Shown: piece by piece, positions 8,552-17,288 of the stretch
Position numbering within the stretch: the first letter of the stretch is position 1
Layout of the letters: the number at the start of each line of letters is the position of its first letter
Origin: Acidovorax sp. Leaf191
GTDB taxonomy: Bacteria > Pseudomonadota > Gammaproteobacteria > Burkholderiales > Burkholderiaceae_C
DNA: 64,000 nt
NCBI RefSeq assembly: GCF_001424425.1
Contig: NZ_LMPT01000001.1
Location: forward strand, 810,644 to 874,643
Reading direction: 5' to 3'
Notes under the pieces: generated by a model
What the model was told of the DNA's origin: nothing
Seen by the model: only the letters and a program-made list of their open reading frames with translations
Databases searched by the model: none
Position numbers and translations under genes: made by a program

Positions 8552-9290
8552 GGGGCGCCTCTTCGGGGGGAGTGCTGCACGCAAAGGACGGGAAACGGGG
8601 GCGCAACGCAGCGGCCGCCAGGTCGCACAGCCAGCCGGTGGTCCAGCACAACCAGCCCGTCCACAGCGTGTGGCTCATGAAATGCGCGCCGCGCACCTGC
8701 TGCGCCGCGCCCAGCACGAACCCCGCCAGCAGCGACCCCGCCAGCCACCAGCGCGCGGCCGCGGGTGCCTTGTGGCGCAGCGCGAAGTAGCCGCCCAGGA
8801 ACGCAAAACCCGCGGACGCGTGGCCTGCGGGAAAACAGCGTCCGCTGCCACCGTCGAGCACTCCGAGCGCCCAGTGGGAGACGTGGCGGGCCACGCCGCC
8901 GAACTGCGCCAGATCCCAGGGGCAACTGGTGGCGCTCAGGTTCTTGACGATGCTGATCAGCGCCAGTGCCAACAGGGCACTCACGGCCATCTGCAGCCGC
9001 TCCCTGGCGTCGATGCGCCGCAGGATGCCCTTAGGCCACCACACGCTCAGGGCCAGCAAGAGCACCAGCAGCCATCCCAGGCGGCGTGCGTCTTCATGGA
9101 GCACCTGGACGAAGAACCAATGGTCCCGCATCGGAAAACCCGCCGACGAGCCGAAGGCCTGGGCCCAGGCCAGGTCGCGCCCGCCTGCATCCCAGGCCAC
9201 CACGCCCGCCAGCGCGGCGAGGGTCCAGAACAAGAGAGGGTGGTGCGGGCGCGGGGGTGTCGCAGGTGAAGGAGCCGGTCTGGAGAGCAT
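8538..9290 (-). CDS. PAP2 family membrane phosphatase, probably acting on lipid A or a related lipid
   Basis: 250 residues from the ATG at 9288-9290. There are about six membrane helices. PAP2 motifs are KNLSATSCPWDL (motif 1), FPAGHASAGFAF (motif 2) and QQVRGAHFMSHTLW (motif 3, with Arg and the second His). This subtype is commonly encoded beside PmrAB/QseBC-like systems and lipid A phosphoethanolamine transferases. Here it is divergent from a response regulator gene, with a CTTAA-N6-CTTAA operator between them, so regulation by that system and a role in remodelling lipid A phosphates is likely but inferred. A GTG at 9314 is an alternative start, but it would lie inside the operator. Confidence 0.8.
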   Translation of the reverse strand: MLSRPAPSPATPPRPHHPLLFWTLAALAGVVAWDAGGRDLAWAQAFGSSAGFPMRDHWFFVQVLHEDARRLGWLLVLLLALSVWWPKGILRRIDARERLQMAVSALLALALISIVKNLSATSCPWDLAQFGGVARHVSHWALGVLDGGSGRCFPAGHASAGFAFLGGYFALRHKAPAAARWWLAGSLLAGFVLGAAQQVRGAHFMSHTLWTGWLCWTTGWLCDLAAAALRPRFPSFACSTPPEEAPHASA

Positions 9291-9313
9291 GGCCGGCACG
9301 ATAGGGCGCCGCA

Positions 9314-9330
9314 CTTAACGTCGTCTTAAT
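9314..9330 (+). promoter_or_regulatory. PmrA/QseB-type operator (CTTAA-N6-CTTAA)
   Basis: Two CTTAA half-sites at 9314-9318 and 9325-9329 are separated by six bases, matching the known direct-repeat boxes of PmrA and QseB response regulators. The site lies 24 bases upstream of the PAP2 start and 37 bases upstream of the response regulator start, so it could serve both divergent operons and mediate autoregulation. Confidence 0.65.
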
Positions 9331-9354
9331 GGGGCGCAAGTCGATGGGCGCTGC

Positions 9355-9360
9355 GACAAT
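9355..9360 (+). promoter_or_regulatory. Putative -10 box of the response regulator gene
   Basis: GACAAT at 9355-9360 ends six bases before the ATG at 9367, placing the likely transcription start at the start codon. The operator half-site at 9325-9329 falls near where the -35 box (about 9332-9337) should be, and no TTGACA is present. That fits a promoter activated by its own response regulator. Confidence 0.4.
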
Positions 9361-9366
9361 GCCCGC

Positions 9367-10071
9367 ATGCGAATACTCGTGGTCGAAGACGATGCAGGCA
9401 TTGCCACCGGCCTGCGCAGCAACCTGCAGCAGCGGGGCTACGCGGTGGATGTCAGCGACGGCGTGGCCAGTGCCTGGAGTGCGCTGCGGGCCGAACGGTT
9501 CGATGCCGTGCTGCTGGATCTGGGCCTCGTGGACGGGGACGGCAGCGAGCTGCTGCGGCGGCTGCGGCTGAGCCCGGCAGCGAGCGCCGCTTCACCAAGC
9601 GTGTTGCCCGACCCGGCCACCCCCGTGCTCATCGTCACCGCGCGTGATCAGGTCCACCAGCGCATCGCGGGGCTCGACCTGGGCGCGGACGACTACCTCA
9701 CCAAGCCGTTTGACGTGGACGAGCTGGATGCGCGCCTGAGAGCGCTGCTGCGGCGTGCGGCAGGCCGCGCATCGCCCACCATCCGCCATGGCGATATCGA
9801 ACTGGACCCGGCTGCGCGCACCGTGCGCCTGCAGGGGCGGCCGGTCGAGATGTCGCCCCGGGAGTTTTCGGTGCTGCTGGTGCTGCTGGAGGCGCGTGGC
9901 CGCGTCCTCTCGCGCCAGCAGATCGAGGAGCGCCTGTACAGCTGGGAGGCGGCCATCGAGAGCAATGCCGTCGAGGTCCACATCCACCACCTGCGCCGCA
10001 AGCTGGGCAGCGCCTGCATACAGACCATGCGGGGGGTGGGCTATTTCATGCCCCAGGAGATGCCCGGATGA
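9367..10071 (+). CDS. OmpR/PhoB family response regulator (PmrA/QseB-like)
   Basis: 234 residues. The receiver domain (1-130) has the acidic pair EDD near residues 7-9, the phospho-acceptor Asp51 (LLDLG), Thr in ATPVLIVTARD and the conserved Lys in LTKPFD. An extra stretch of about 12 residues rich in Ala, Ser and Pro sits between helix 3 and strand 4. The C-terminal half is a winged-helix DNA-binding domain ending HIHHLRRKLG, QTMRGVGYF. It overlaps the sensor kinase gene by four bases (ATGA). The neighbouring PAP2 genes and the operator upstream point to control of outer-membrane lipid modification. Confidence 0.9.
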   Translation: MRILVVEDDAGIATGLRSNLQQRGYAVDVSDGVASAWSALRAERFDAVLLDLGLVDGDGSELLRRLRLSPAASAASPSVLPDPATPVLIVTARDQVHQRIAGLDLGADDYLTKPFDVDELDARLRALLRRAAGRASPTIRHGDIELDPAARTVRLQGRPVEMSPREFSVLLVLLEARGRVLSRQQIEERLYSWEAAIESNAVEVHIHHLRRKLGSACIQTMRGVGYFMPQEMPG

Positions 10072-11456
10072 ACGCGCCTGCCGAGTCTTTGCCACGGCGG
10101 CCCCGCAGGCCATCGCTCACGCGGCAACTGCTGCTGTGGTCGCTGGGCGCGCTGGCGCTGGTGTGGGGCACCTTCGTGTTCATCGGCTACCAGACGGGCG
10201 TGCACGAGGCGGACGAGCTGACCGACGGGCACCTGGCCAGCGTGGCGGCCTTGCTGCTCAACCTGCGGGCCACGGAGGTGATGGAGGGGCCGCAGGTCAC
10301 CCCCCGGGCGCCCACCCCCTGGCTCAAGTCCCACGACTACCAGCAGTCCATCAGTGTCGTGCAGTGGGACGCGCAGGGGCGGCTGCTGTCGCTCAGCGGC
10401 ACCACGTTGCCGCCGGAGTTCTCCGACGTGGAGGGTTTCGCCAACCTGACGCTCGGCCCGGACAAGGTGGTCTGGCGCAGCTTCTCGCAATGGGATGCGG
10501 CGCGGGCCCGCAAGATCATGGTGATGCTGCAGCTGCATGAGCGGGACGAACTGGCCGACGACATTGCCGGACAGATGATCGAGCCGGGCCTGTGGTTGCT
10601 GCCCGTGGTGTCCCTGGCCTTGGGACTGGCACTGTGGCGCGGGTTGCGGCCGCTGTACGCGTTGTCGGCGGATGTCGCTGCGCTGGACCCGGTCAGCACG
10701 CAGCGCCTGGCCTCGCGCCATGCCTGGAGCGAATTCGAGTCCGTGGTGGCCTCCATCAACACGCTGCTGGATCGTCAGCACACCGCCATGGTGCGCGAGC
10801 GCAGGCTGGCCAACGAGGTGGCCCATGAACTGCGGACGCCCTTGTCGTCCATTGCCCTGCAGGCCAGCGCCCTGTCCGGTGAGCTCGACGAAGACGCCAA
10901 GGCCCAGGCGCTGGACCGCATCGGTCGGGATGCCCTGCGGGCGGGGCATGTGCTGAACCAGTTGCTGGCCCTGGCGAGGGCCAGCCGGGCCGAGCTGCAT
11001 GAAGCCAAGCAGGCGGTGGACCTGGCCGCTTTGGTGCGCTCGGTGTGCGCCGACTACGCGCAGACGGCCTGGCAGCGCGGCGACGACATTGCGCTGCAGG
11101 CGCCGCCGGCGTTGATGGTCCAGGGCCATGCCTTGCTGCTCGACATCGCCACGCGCAACCTCGTGGAGAACGCGCTCAAGCACACGCCGCACGGAACCCA
11201 TATCGCCGTGCAGCTGTGTGGGGACGGGCCCGAGGGCGCCTGGCTGCAGGTGTGCGACGACGGGCGGCGCACCGCACAAGACGACTGCGCAGCGCCGGTG
11301 GACCGGCCCCAAGACAGCCTGCACCTGGGCCATGAAATCCTGCGGCGCGTGGCCGACATCCACGGCGGCCGCTTCGGCGAGGCCCCGGCCCCGGCGCCCT
11401 TTACCACCTGCTACCGGCTGGATTTGCCGCCAACCCCTGTCACGCCGGCCGGTTAA
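10068..11456 (+). CDS. Sensor histidine kinase with a degenerate ATP-binding domain (PmrB/QseC-like)
   Basis: 462 residues. A membrane helix near residues 22-44, a periplasmic sensor region to about 165, a second helix near 170-190, a HAMP-like linker, then the dimerisation/phospho-acceptor domain with His253 ([12 protein letters not shown]). The N box is intact ([11 protein letters not shown]). The G1 box reads [10 protein letters not shown] instead of DxGxG and the G2 region reads SLHLGHEI instead of GLGLAI, so the ATP lid glycines are lost. It may bind ATP poorly or act mainly as a phosphatase. It is translationally coupled to the response regulator. Confidence 0.85.
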   Translation: MNAPAESLPRRPRRPSLTRQLLLWSLGALALVWGTFVFIGYQTGVHEADELTDGHLASVAALLLNLRATEVMEGPQVTPRAPTPWLKSHDYQQSISVVQWDAQGRLLSLSGTTLPPEFSDVEGFANLTLGPDKVVWRSFSQWDAARARKIMVMLQLHERDELADDIAGQMIEPGLWLLPVVSLALGLALWRGLRPLYALSADVAALDPVSTQRLASRHAWSEFESVVASINTLLDRQHTAMVRERRLANEVAHELRTPLSSIALQASALSGELDEDAKAQALDRIGRDALRAGHVLNQLLALARASRAELHEAKQAVDLAALVRSVCADYAQTAWQRGDDIALQAPPALMVQGHALLLDIATRNLVENALKHTPHGTHIAVQLCGDGPEGAWLQVCDDGRRTAQDDCAAPVDRPQDSLHLGHEILRRVADIHGGRFGEAPAPAPFTTCYRLDLPPTPVTPAG

Positions 11457-11463
11457 AATTACG

Positions 11464-11482
11464 AGTTACCAAGCGGTTACCA
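11464..11482 (+). promoter_or_regulatory. Operator-like direct repeats upstream of fba
   Basis: GTTACCA occurs twice (11465-11471 and 11476-11482), 11 bases apart, directly after a -10-like TAAAAT at 11455-11460. A repressor bound here would cover the likely transcription start. The reverse complement pattern is found upstream of pyk at 6517-6533 with the same spacing. Confidence 0.4.
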
Positions 11483-11553
11483 CCGCCCAGGCCCCCACCC
11501 TGGCCCCACCAGGCCGACTGCGACCCTCACCAACTTCAACGGACATCACGACC

Positions 11554-12618
11554 ATGCCCCTCGTTTCGATGCGCGAACTGCTCGACCATGCCGCCGCCCA
11601 CAGCTACGGCATCCCTGCCTTCAACGTCAACAACCTGGAGCAGGTCCAGGCCGTGATGGCCGCCGCCGACGAAGTGGGCGCCCCGGTCATCCTGCAGGCC
11701 AGCGCCGGAGCCCGCAAGTACGCTGGCGAGCCTTTCATCAAGCACCTGATCCAGGCCGCGGTCGAAGCCTTTCCGCACATCCCGCTGGTCATGCACCAGG
11801 ACCACGGCACCTCGCCCAAGATCTGCGCGGGCGCCATCGACCTGGGCTTCGGCTCGGTGATGATGGACGGCTCGCTCATGGAAGACGGCAAGACGCCTTC
11901 GTCCTTCGAATACAACGTGGAAGTGACCCGCAAGGTCGTCGAGATGGCCCACAAGGTCGGTGTGACGGTGGAGGGCGAGCTCGGCTGCCTGGGCAACCTC
12001 GAAACCGGTGAAGCCGGCGAGGAAGACGGCATCGGCGCAGACGTGAAGCTCGACCACAGCCAGATGCTCACCGACCCCGAAGAGGCGGCCACGTTCGTCA
12101 AGGCCACCCAGCTCGATGCCCTGGCCATCGCCATCGGCACCAGCCACGGCGCCTACAAGTTCAGCCGCAAGCCCACGGGCGACATCCTGGCCATCAGCCG
12201 CGTGAAGGAAATCCACCAGCGCATTCCCAACACCCACCTGGTGATGCACGGCTCCTCGTCGGTGCCTGCCGAGCTGCTGGCCATCATCAACCAGTACGGC
12301 GGCAAGATGAAGGAAACCTACGGCGTGCCGGTCGAGGAGATCCAGGAAGCCATCAAGTTCGGCGTGCGCAAGATCAACATCGACACCGACATCCGCCTGG
12401 CCATGACCGGCGCGGTGCGCAAGTTCCTGGCCGAGAACCCCGACAAGTTCGACGCGCGCGAATGGCTCAAGCCCGCCCGCGAAGCCGCCAAGCAGGTCTG
12501 CAAGGCACGCTACCTGGAGTTCGGCTGCGAAGGCCAGGGCCCCAAGATCAAGGGCCACAGCCTGCAAGACGTGGCCCGCCAGTACGCATCCGGCGCGCTG
12601 GCGCAGGTGGTGAACTGA
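11554..12618 (+). CDS. fba: Class II fructose-1,6-bisphosphate aldolase
   Basis: 354 residues. Zinc-dependent aldolase interconverting fructose-1,6-bisphosphate with dihydroxyacetone phosphate and glyceraldehyde-3-phosphate. Starts [14 protein letters not shown] and contains the zinc-ligand region MHQDHGTSP, the glycine-rich [10 protein letters not shown] loop, HGSSSVPAE and the phosphate-binding [10 protein letters not shown] segment. The sequence is of the long subtype also called CbbA in autotrophs; no Calvin-cycle genes are visible here, so a role in glycolysis and gluconeogenesis is the simplest reading. The frame is open far upstream, but the ATG at 11554 begins the conserved protein. 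It ends in a strong terminator. Confidence 0.95.
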   Translation: MPLVSMRELLDHAAAHSYGIPAFNVNNLEQVQAVMAAADEVGAPVILQASAGARKYAGEPFIKHLIQAAVEAFPHIPLVMHQDHGTSPKICAGAIDLGFGSVMMDGSLMEDGKTPSSFEYNVEVTRKVVEMAHKVGVTVEGELGCLGNLETGEAGEEDGIGADVKLDHSQMLTDPEEAATFVKATQLDALAIAIGTSHGAYKFSRKPTGDILAISRVKEIHQRIPNTHLVMHGSSSVPAELLAIINQYGGKMKETYGVPVEEIQEAIKFGVRKINIDTDIRLAMTGAVRKFLAENPDKFDAREWLKPAREAAKQVCKARYLEFGCEGQGPKIKGHSLQDVARQYASGALAQVVN

Positions 12619-12660
12619 CCGTGAACTGATCCACGAGCGCGGGCCTGCCCGCCGCAGGGG

Positions 12661-12694
12661 AGCCCGGTTGCACACAAGGCGGCCGGGCTTTTTT
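12661..12694 (+). terminator. Rho-independent terminator of fba
   Basis: AGCCCGG (12661-12667) pairs with CCGGGCT (12683-12689), followed by a run of six T (12689-12694). It lies 42 bases after the fba stop. Confidence 0.85.
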
Positions 12695-12855
12695 ACGGCC
12701 GGTGCAGCCTGTTCCTTGGACGCCAACGGCAGGCTGTCGCGAATTAGCGTGCACACTCGGCACCTTGCGTGGCACGCGATCCTTGGCCTGGGTGGGGAGT
12801 TCCCTCTACATCAGACAAAGGCGACAGTCATGAGAAATTCTTCATGTAAGCTCGC

Positions 12856-12879
12856 GGTCAGTAAGTAATTCCACTGACC
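12856..12879 (+). promoter_or_regulatory. Inverted repeat before pntAA
   Basis: GGTCAGT (12856-12862) and ACTGACC (12873-12879) form a perfect seven-base inverted repeat with a ten-base AT-rich centre. It ends a few bases before the GAGGAG ribosome-binding site of pntAA. It could be an operator or a 5' untranslated hairpin. The rest of 12695-12855 shows nothing I can name. Confidence 0.4.
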
Positions 12880-12896
12880 CTCACCGAGGAGATGAC

Positions 12897-14012
12897 ATGC
12901 TGATTGGTGTGCCTGCGGAATCGATGGCAGGAGAGACCCGGGTGGCAGTGACGCCCGAGACGGTCAAGAAGCTGAAGGCGCAGGGCCACACCCTGCGCAT
13001 CGAGTCGAGTGCGGGTGTGGCCGCCAGCGTCACGGACGCCGCGTACGAAGCCGCCGGCGCCGAGATCTCCGATGCCGCCGGCGCCTGGGGTGCCGACCTG
13101 GTGCTCAAGGTGCGCACGCCTTCGGACGCCGAAGCCCCCCGCCTGCGTGCGGGCGCCACCGTGGTGGGCATGCTCAATCCCTTCGACGTCGCAGGCCTGC
13201 AGCGGCTGGCCAGCGCGGGCGTCACGGCCTACGCCCTGGAGGCTGCGCCGCGCACCACGCGGGCCCAGAGCATGGACGTGCTCTCCTCGCAGGCCAACAT
13301 CGCCGGCTACAAGGCCGTGATCATCGCCGCCGATCGCTACCAGCGCTTCTTCCCGATGCTCATGACCGCGGCGGGCACCGTCAAGGCCGCCCGTGTCGTG
13401 ATCCTGGGCGTGGGCGTCGCGGGCCTGCAGGCCATTGCCACCGCCAAGCGGCTGGGGGCTGTCATCGAGGCCTCGGACGTGCGCCCCAGCGTGAAGGAAC
13501 AAGTGGAGTCGCTGGGTGCCAAGTTCATCGACGTGCCCTACGAGACCCAGGAAGAAAAAGACGCGGCCGAGGGCGTGGGCGGCTACGCCCGCCCCATGCC
13601 GCAAAGCTGGCTCGACCGCCAGAAGGCCGAGGTGGCCAAGCGCGTGGCCCAGGCCGATGTGGTCATCACCACGGCGCTGATTCCCGGCCGCGCCGCACCG
13701 GTCCTGGTGACCGAAGACATGGTCCGGTCCATGAAGGCGGGCTCCGTCATCGTGGACCTTGCCGCCCCGCAAGGCGGCAACTGCCCGCTCACCGAAGCGG
13801 GCCAGACAGTGGTCAAGCACGGCGTCACGCTGGTGGGCGAGACGAATCTGCCGGCGCTCGTCGCCGCCGATGCGTCCGCGCTCTACGCGCGCAACGTGCT
13901 CGACTTTCTCAAACTCATCATCAACAAGGAAGGTGCCCTGCACATGGACCTGCAGGACGACATTGTTGCCGCCTGCCTCATGGCACACGAGGGCACGGTA
14001 AAGCGCGCATGA
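12897..14012 (+). CDS. pntAA: NAD(P) transhydrogenase subunit alpha, part 1 (PntAA)
   Basis: 371 residues. NAD(H)-binding soluble domain I of the proton-translocating transhydrogenase, which uses proton-motive force to reduce NADP with NADH at the inner membrane. Starts MLIGVPAESMAGETRVAVTP, an alanine-dehydrogenase/PntA-type fold, with the Rossmann glycine motif VVILGVGVAGLQAIA and the RPSVKEQVESLGAKF loop after it. The GAGGAG site six bases upstream fixes the start. As in other split-type bacteria, the membrane part of alpha is a separate gene (pntAB). Unusually, two other genes lie between pntAA and pntAB; the first overlaps pntAA by four bases. Confidence 0.93.
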   Translation: MLIGVPAESMAGETRVAVTPETVKKLKAQGHTLRIESSAGVAASVTDAAYEAAGAEISDAAGAWGADLVLKVRTPSDAEAPRLRAGATVVGMLNPFDVAGLQRLASAGVTAYALEAAPRTTRAQSMDVLSSQANIAGYKAVIIAADRYQRFFPMLMTAAGTVKAARVVILGVGVAGLQAIATAKRLGAVIEASDVRPSVKEQVESLGAKFIDVPYETQEEKDAAEGVGGYARPMPQSWLDRQKAEVAKRVAQADVVITTALIPGRAAPVLVTEDMVRSMKAGSVIVDLAAPQGGNCPLTEAGQTVVKHGVTLVGETNLPALVAADASALYARNVLDFLKLIINKEGALHMDLQDDIVAACLMAHEGTVKRA

Positions 14013-14755
14013 GCCTGCTGAAGAATTTGCAAGAGATATTGTCCGCCACGCCCCGCCGCGGTGGCTGGCTGCTGGCCGCCTGTGGCGTGCTGGCCGTGAG
14101 CGGCTGCGCACCCATACCCGCCGGCCCTGCGGAGTTCAGCGCCGGCCGCACGCGCGTGGTGCTGCCCTCGGCGGCGTGGGAAGACCTGGGCGCGACGAAC
14201 GAGGCGTTCCCGCTGCACCCGCTGCCCGGCGCCTTTCCACTGCAGACGCGCGCCGTGGCGCTGCGCGGCGCCAACCGCGAACTGCTGGCCGTGATGCTGG
14301 TGCAGACCAACCGCACGGACATCCCGCGCGACCCCACGCTCTGGACGGGCAGCTGCCCTCTGCAGCAGGGCATGACCGTGGAAGACGCGACCAAGGGCAG
14401 CCCGGTGCGCATCGACTGCTTGCGGTTCAAGCGGTGGGCCAACAACGCCGACTGGATGGAGAAGAACCACCCCGGCGTGGTGCGCTGGATGGATGAGCAC
14501 AAGGCCACGCCGCTGCAGCCGTATTCGCACCTGAACTACCGCTTTGCGACGCAGGGCGGCTCGTATGTCGAGATCAACGCCATGGTCGACCAGCGCCTGC
14601 TGCGGCCCAAGACGAGCAACAACGAAGAGTTCCTGCGCGCGGGCTACCCGGCCCAGGAATGGAGCCACAAGGTGGCCGAGGCCGCCCGCGTGAGCACGGG
14701 CATGGCCGATGGCTTCTTCCCCGTGCCGCCGTTCCCCTTTGCCGTGCCCAACTGA
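14009..14755 (+). CDS. Predicted lipoprotein of unknown function inside the pnt operon
   Basis: 248 residues. A short N-terminal signal with lipobox LAVSGC (Cys near residue 33) predicts an outer- or inner-membrane lipoprotein. The mature part is soluble, with no motif I recognise; it contains several Trp residues and the CPLQQGMTVED segment. It overlaps the pntAA stop by four bases, so it is co-translated with the transhydrogenase. The membership of the operon is seen in the sequence; any functional link to NADPH supply is speculation. Confidence 0.75.
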   Translation: MSLLKNLQEILSATPRRGGWLLAACGVLAVSGCAPIPAGPAEFSAGRTRVVLPSAAWEDLGATNEAFPLHPLPGAFPLQTRAVALRGANRELLAVMLVQTNRTDIPRDPTLWTGSCPLQQGMTVEDATKGSPVRIDCLRFKRWANNADWMEKNHPGVVRWMDEHKATPLQPYSHLNYRFATQGGSYVEINAMVDQRLLRPKTSNNEEFLRAGYPAQEWSHKVAEAARVSTGMADGFFPVPPFPFAVPN

Positions 14756-14820
14756 GCACGCAGCAAGCCCCCACTTACCGCGTTACCACCGCTCACCGCC
14801 CACCGACTGGAGTTCTCAAC

Positions 14821-15360
14821 ATGGGTGTCGTTCTGCAGATTCTGGGCCTGGTCATCACGTTCACCATGGCGATGGAGGCCTTGCGCCGCTTCGGCATCGA
14901 CGTCGGCTGGCTCAATCCGTTGACATTCTTTCACCGCCGCGCCTGGCGCAAGAAGGTGCAGACGCCGCCGCTGTATGCGCTGGACCACCCGGTGGACGTG
15001 GTCGCCGTGCTGGCCCTGGCCACGGTGCAGACCACCGGCGCGATCACGGTGCAGCAAAAGGCCGGCGTCCAGGCCCTGCTGCGCGAACACCTGCAGCTCA
15101 GTGAATCGGATGCCGCCAACCTCTGGGTGGCCAGCGCGCATCTGCTGCGCAGCCGGGCGCTGGAGCTGCGCGAGCTGCCGGTGCTGCTGGAGCGCAGCGC
15201 CGACAAGTTCACCGACTACCACGTGCAGACGCTGCAGACCGTGATGCGCGCGGCCGCACAGATCGAGCCACCGCCCAACGCTGCGCAGCAGCAGCTCATC
15301 GGCGCGGTGGATGCTTACTTTGCCAAGAAGAAAGCGTCTTCTGGCCCCTGGTCTTCCTGA
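14821..15360 (+). CDS. Unknown protein with an N-terminal membrane anchor, possibly TerB-like
   Basis: 179 residues from the ATG at 14821, preceded by CTGGAG. A hydrophobic N terminus (about 1-18) is followed by a basic stretch and a helical domain (about 55-150) whose pattern, with acidic residues after QQKAGVQALLREHLQLSES, recalls TerB/DjlA N-terminal-like helical bundles; this resemblance is weak. It sits between the lipoprotein gene and pntAB in the same direction. A longer frame from 14659 overlaps the previous gene and is less likely. Confidence 0.65.
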   Translation: MGVVLQILGLVITFTMAMEALRRFGIDVGWLNPLTFFHRRAWRKKVQTPPLYALDHPVDVVAVLALATVQTTGAITVQQKAGVQALLREHLQLSESDAANLWVASAHLLRSRALELRELPVLLERSADKFTDYHVQTLQTVMRAAAQIEPPPNAAQQQLIGAVDAYFAKKKASSGPWSS

Positions 15361-15384
15361 AACGCACTGAACGAAGGACTCTCC

Positions 15385-15714
15385 ATGGACGCCGTCTCGC
15401 CCACCCTCATCAACCTCATCATCTTCGTGCTGGCCATCTACGTGGGCTACCACGTGGTCTGGACGGTGACGCCCGCGCTGCACACGCCGCTCATGGCCGT
15501 GACCAACGCGATCTCGGCCATCGTGATCGTGGGGGCCATGCTGGCCGCCGCGCTCACCGAGACCACGCTGGGCAAGAGCATGGGGGTGCTGGCGGTGGCG
15601 CTGGCGGCGGTCAACGTGTTCGGGGGCTTCCTCGTCACACGGCGCATGCTCGAGATGTTCAAGAAAAAAGAAAAGAAGGTCGCCGCCCCCCAGGCTGAAG
15701 GAGGCCAGGCATGA
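15385..15714 (+). CDS. pntAB: NAD(P) transhydrogenase subunit alpha, part 2 (PntAB)
   Basis: 109 residues. Contains three to four membrane helices of transhydrogenase domain II, including the ALTETTLGKSMG loop, and a basic tail FKKKEKKV. It forms the proton channel with PntB. AAGGAC upstream of the ATG acts as ribosome-binding site. It overlaps pntB by four bases. Size fits the split alpha-2 subunit. Confidence 0.93.
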   Translation: MDAVSPTLINLIIFVLAIYVGYHVVWTVTPALHTPLMAVTNAISAIVIVGAMLAAALTETTLGKSMGVLAVALAAVNVFGGFLVTRRMLEMFKKKEKKVAAPQAEGGQA

Positions 15715-17135
15715 GCATGAACCTCGTCACGCTGCTGTACCTGGTGGCCAGCGTCTGCTTCATCCAGGCGCTCAAGGGCCTGTCGCACCCCACCACGTCG
15801 ATCCGCGGCAACCTGTTCGGCATGACGGGCATGGCGATTGCCATCCTGACCACGGCCGCGCTCATCGTCGAGCTGTCGGGCGGCAAGGCCCAGGGCATGG
15901 TGTACGTGCTGGGGGCGCTGGTGGTGGGCGGCGCCGCGGGCGCCTTCATGGCCCAGCGGGTCGAGATGACCAAGATGCCTGAGCTCGTGGCCTTCATGCA
16001 CAGCATGATCGGCCTGGCTGCCGTGTTCATCGCGGTCGCGGCGGTGGCCGAACCCTGGGCGTTCCAGATCGTGGCCAAGGGCCAGCCCATCCCGGCGGGC
16101 AACCGGCTCGAGCTGTTCCTGGGCGCGGCCATCGGCGCCATCACCTTCAGCGGCTCGGTCATCGCGTTCGGCAAGCTGTCGGGCAAGTACAAGTTCCGCC
16201 TGTTCCAGGGCGCGCCCGTGCAGTTCGCGGGGCAGCACATGCTCAACCTCGCGCTGGGTCTGGCCACCGTGGGTCTGGGCCTGCTGTTCATGTTCACCGA
16301 GAACTGGACGGCCTTCTTCGCCATGCTGGCGCTGTCGTTCGTGCTCGGCGTGCTCATCATCATCCCGATCGGCGGTGCCGACATGCCGGTGGTGGTGTCC
16401 ATGCTCAACAGCTACTCGGGCTGGGCCGCGGCGGGCATCGGTTTTTCGCTCAACAACTCGATGCTGATCATTGCCGGATCGCTGGTGGGCAGCTCGGGCG
16501 CGATTCTGAGCTACATCATGTGCAAGGCCATGAACCGCTCGTTCTTCAACGTGATCCTGGGCGGCTTCGGCGGCGAGGCGGCGAGCGCCACCTCGGGCGC
16601 CAAGGAGCAGCGGCCCGTCAAGACCGGCAGCTCGGACGACGCGGCCTTCGTGCTGGGCAATGCCGAGACCGTGGTCATCGTGCCCGGCTACGGCCTGGCC
16701 GTGGCGCGCGCCCAGCATGCGGTCAAGGAGCTGGCGGCCAAGCTCACCGAAAAGGGCATCACCGTCAAGTACGCCATCCACCCCGTGGCGGGCCGCATGC
16801 CCGGCCACATGAACGTGCTGCTGGCCGAGGCCGAGGTGCCCTACGACCAGGTGTTCGAGATGGAAGACATCAACGGCGAGTTCGGTCAGGCCGACGTGGC
16901 CATCATCCTCGGTGCCAACGACGTGGTGAACCCCGCCGCGCACACCAAGGGCAGCCCCATCTACGGCATGCCCATCCTGGAGGCCTACAAGGCCAAGACC
17001 GTGATCGTGAACAAGCGCTCCATGGCCGCGGGCTATGCGGGCCTGGACAACGAACTGTTCTACATGGACAAGACCATGATGGTCTTCGGCGACGCCAAGA
17101 AGGTGGTCGAGGACATCGGCAAGGCGATCGAATAG
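15711..17135 (+). CDS. pntB: NAD(P) transhydrogenase subunit beta (PntB)
   Basis: 474 residues. About eight to nine membrane helices (domain II, residues 1-265) are followed by the NADP(H)-binding domain III (about 290-474) with the Rossmann motif VPGYGLAVARAQH, the GRMPGHMNVLLAEA loop and the GANDVVNP segment contacting NADP. Completes the PntAA-PntAB-PntB complex that supplies NADPH. It is translationally coupled to pntAB. No terminator is obvious before the next gene, fadD. Confidence 0.95.
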   Translation: MSMNLVTLLYLVASVCFIQALKGLSHPTTSIRGNLFGMTGMAIAILTTAALIVELSGGKAQGMVYVLGALVVGGAAGAFMAQRVEMTKMPELVAFMHSMIGLAAVFIAVAAVAEPWAFQIVAKGQPIPAGNRLELFLGAAIGAITFSGSVIAFGKLSGKYKFRLFQGAPVQFAGQHMLNLALGLATVGLGLLFMFTENWTAFFAMLALSFVLGVLIIIPIGGADMPVVVSMLNSYSGWAAAGIGFSLNNSMLIIAGSLVGSSGAILSYIMCKAMNRSFFNVILGGFGGEAASATSGAKEQRPVKTGSSDDAAFVLGNAETVVIVPGYGLAVARAQHAVKELAAKLTEKGITVKYAIHPVAGRMPGHMNVLLAEAEVPYDQVFEMEDINGEFGQADVAIILGANDVVNPAAHTKGSPIYGMPILEAYKAKTVIVNKRSMAAGYAGLDNELFYMDKTMMVFGDAKKVVEDIGKAIE

Positions 17136-17288
17136 ACCCCGCGCGGTTTCCCGCGCCCGCGGTGGCAGGGCGGCCCGCAAAGCCCTCTGCGCCTAGGGAA
17201 ACCACACACCCCCGAAACCAGCACCGGCAGGGACAATGCCGGGGTTTCATTGCATTCAGTTTCAAAAGAGTTTGGAGAGACAGACACC

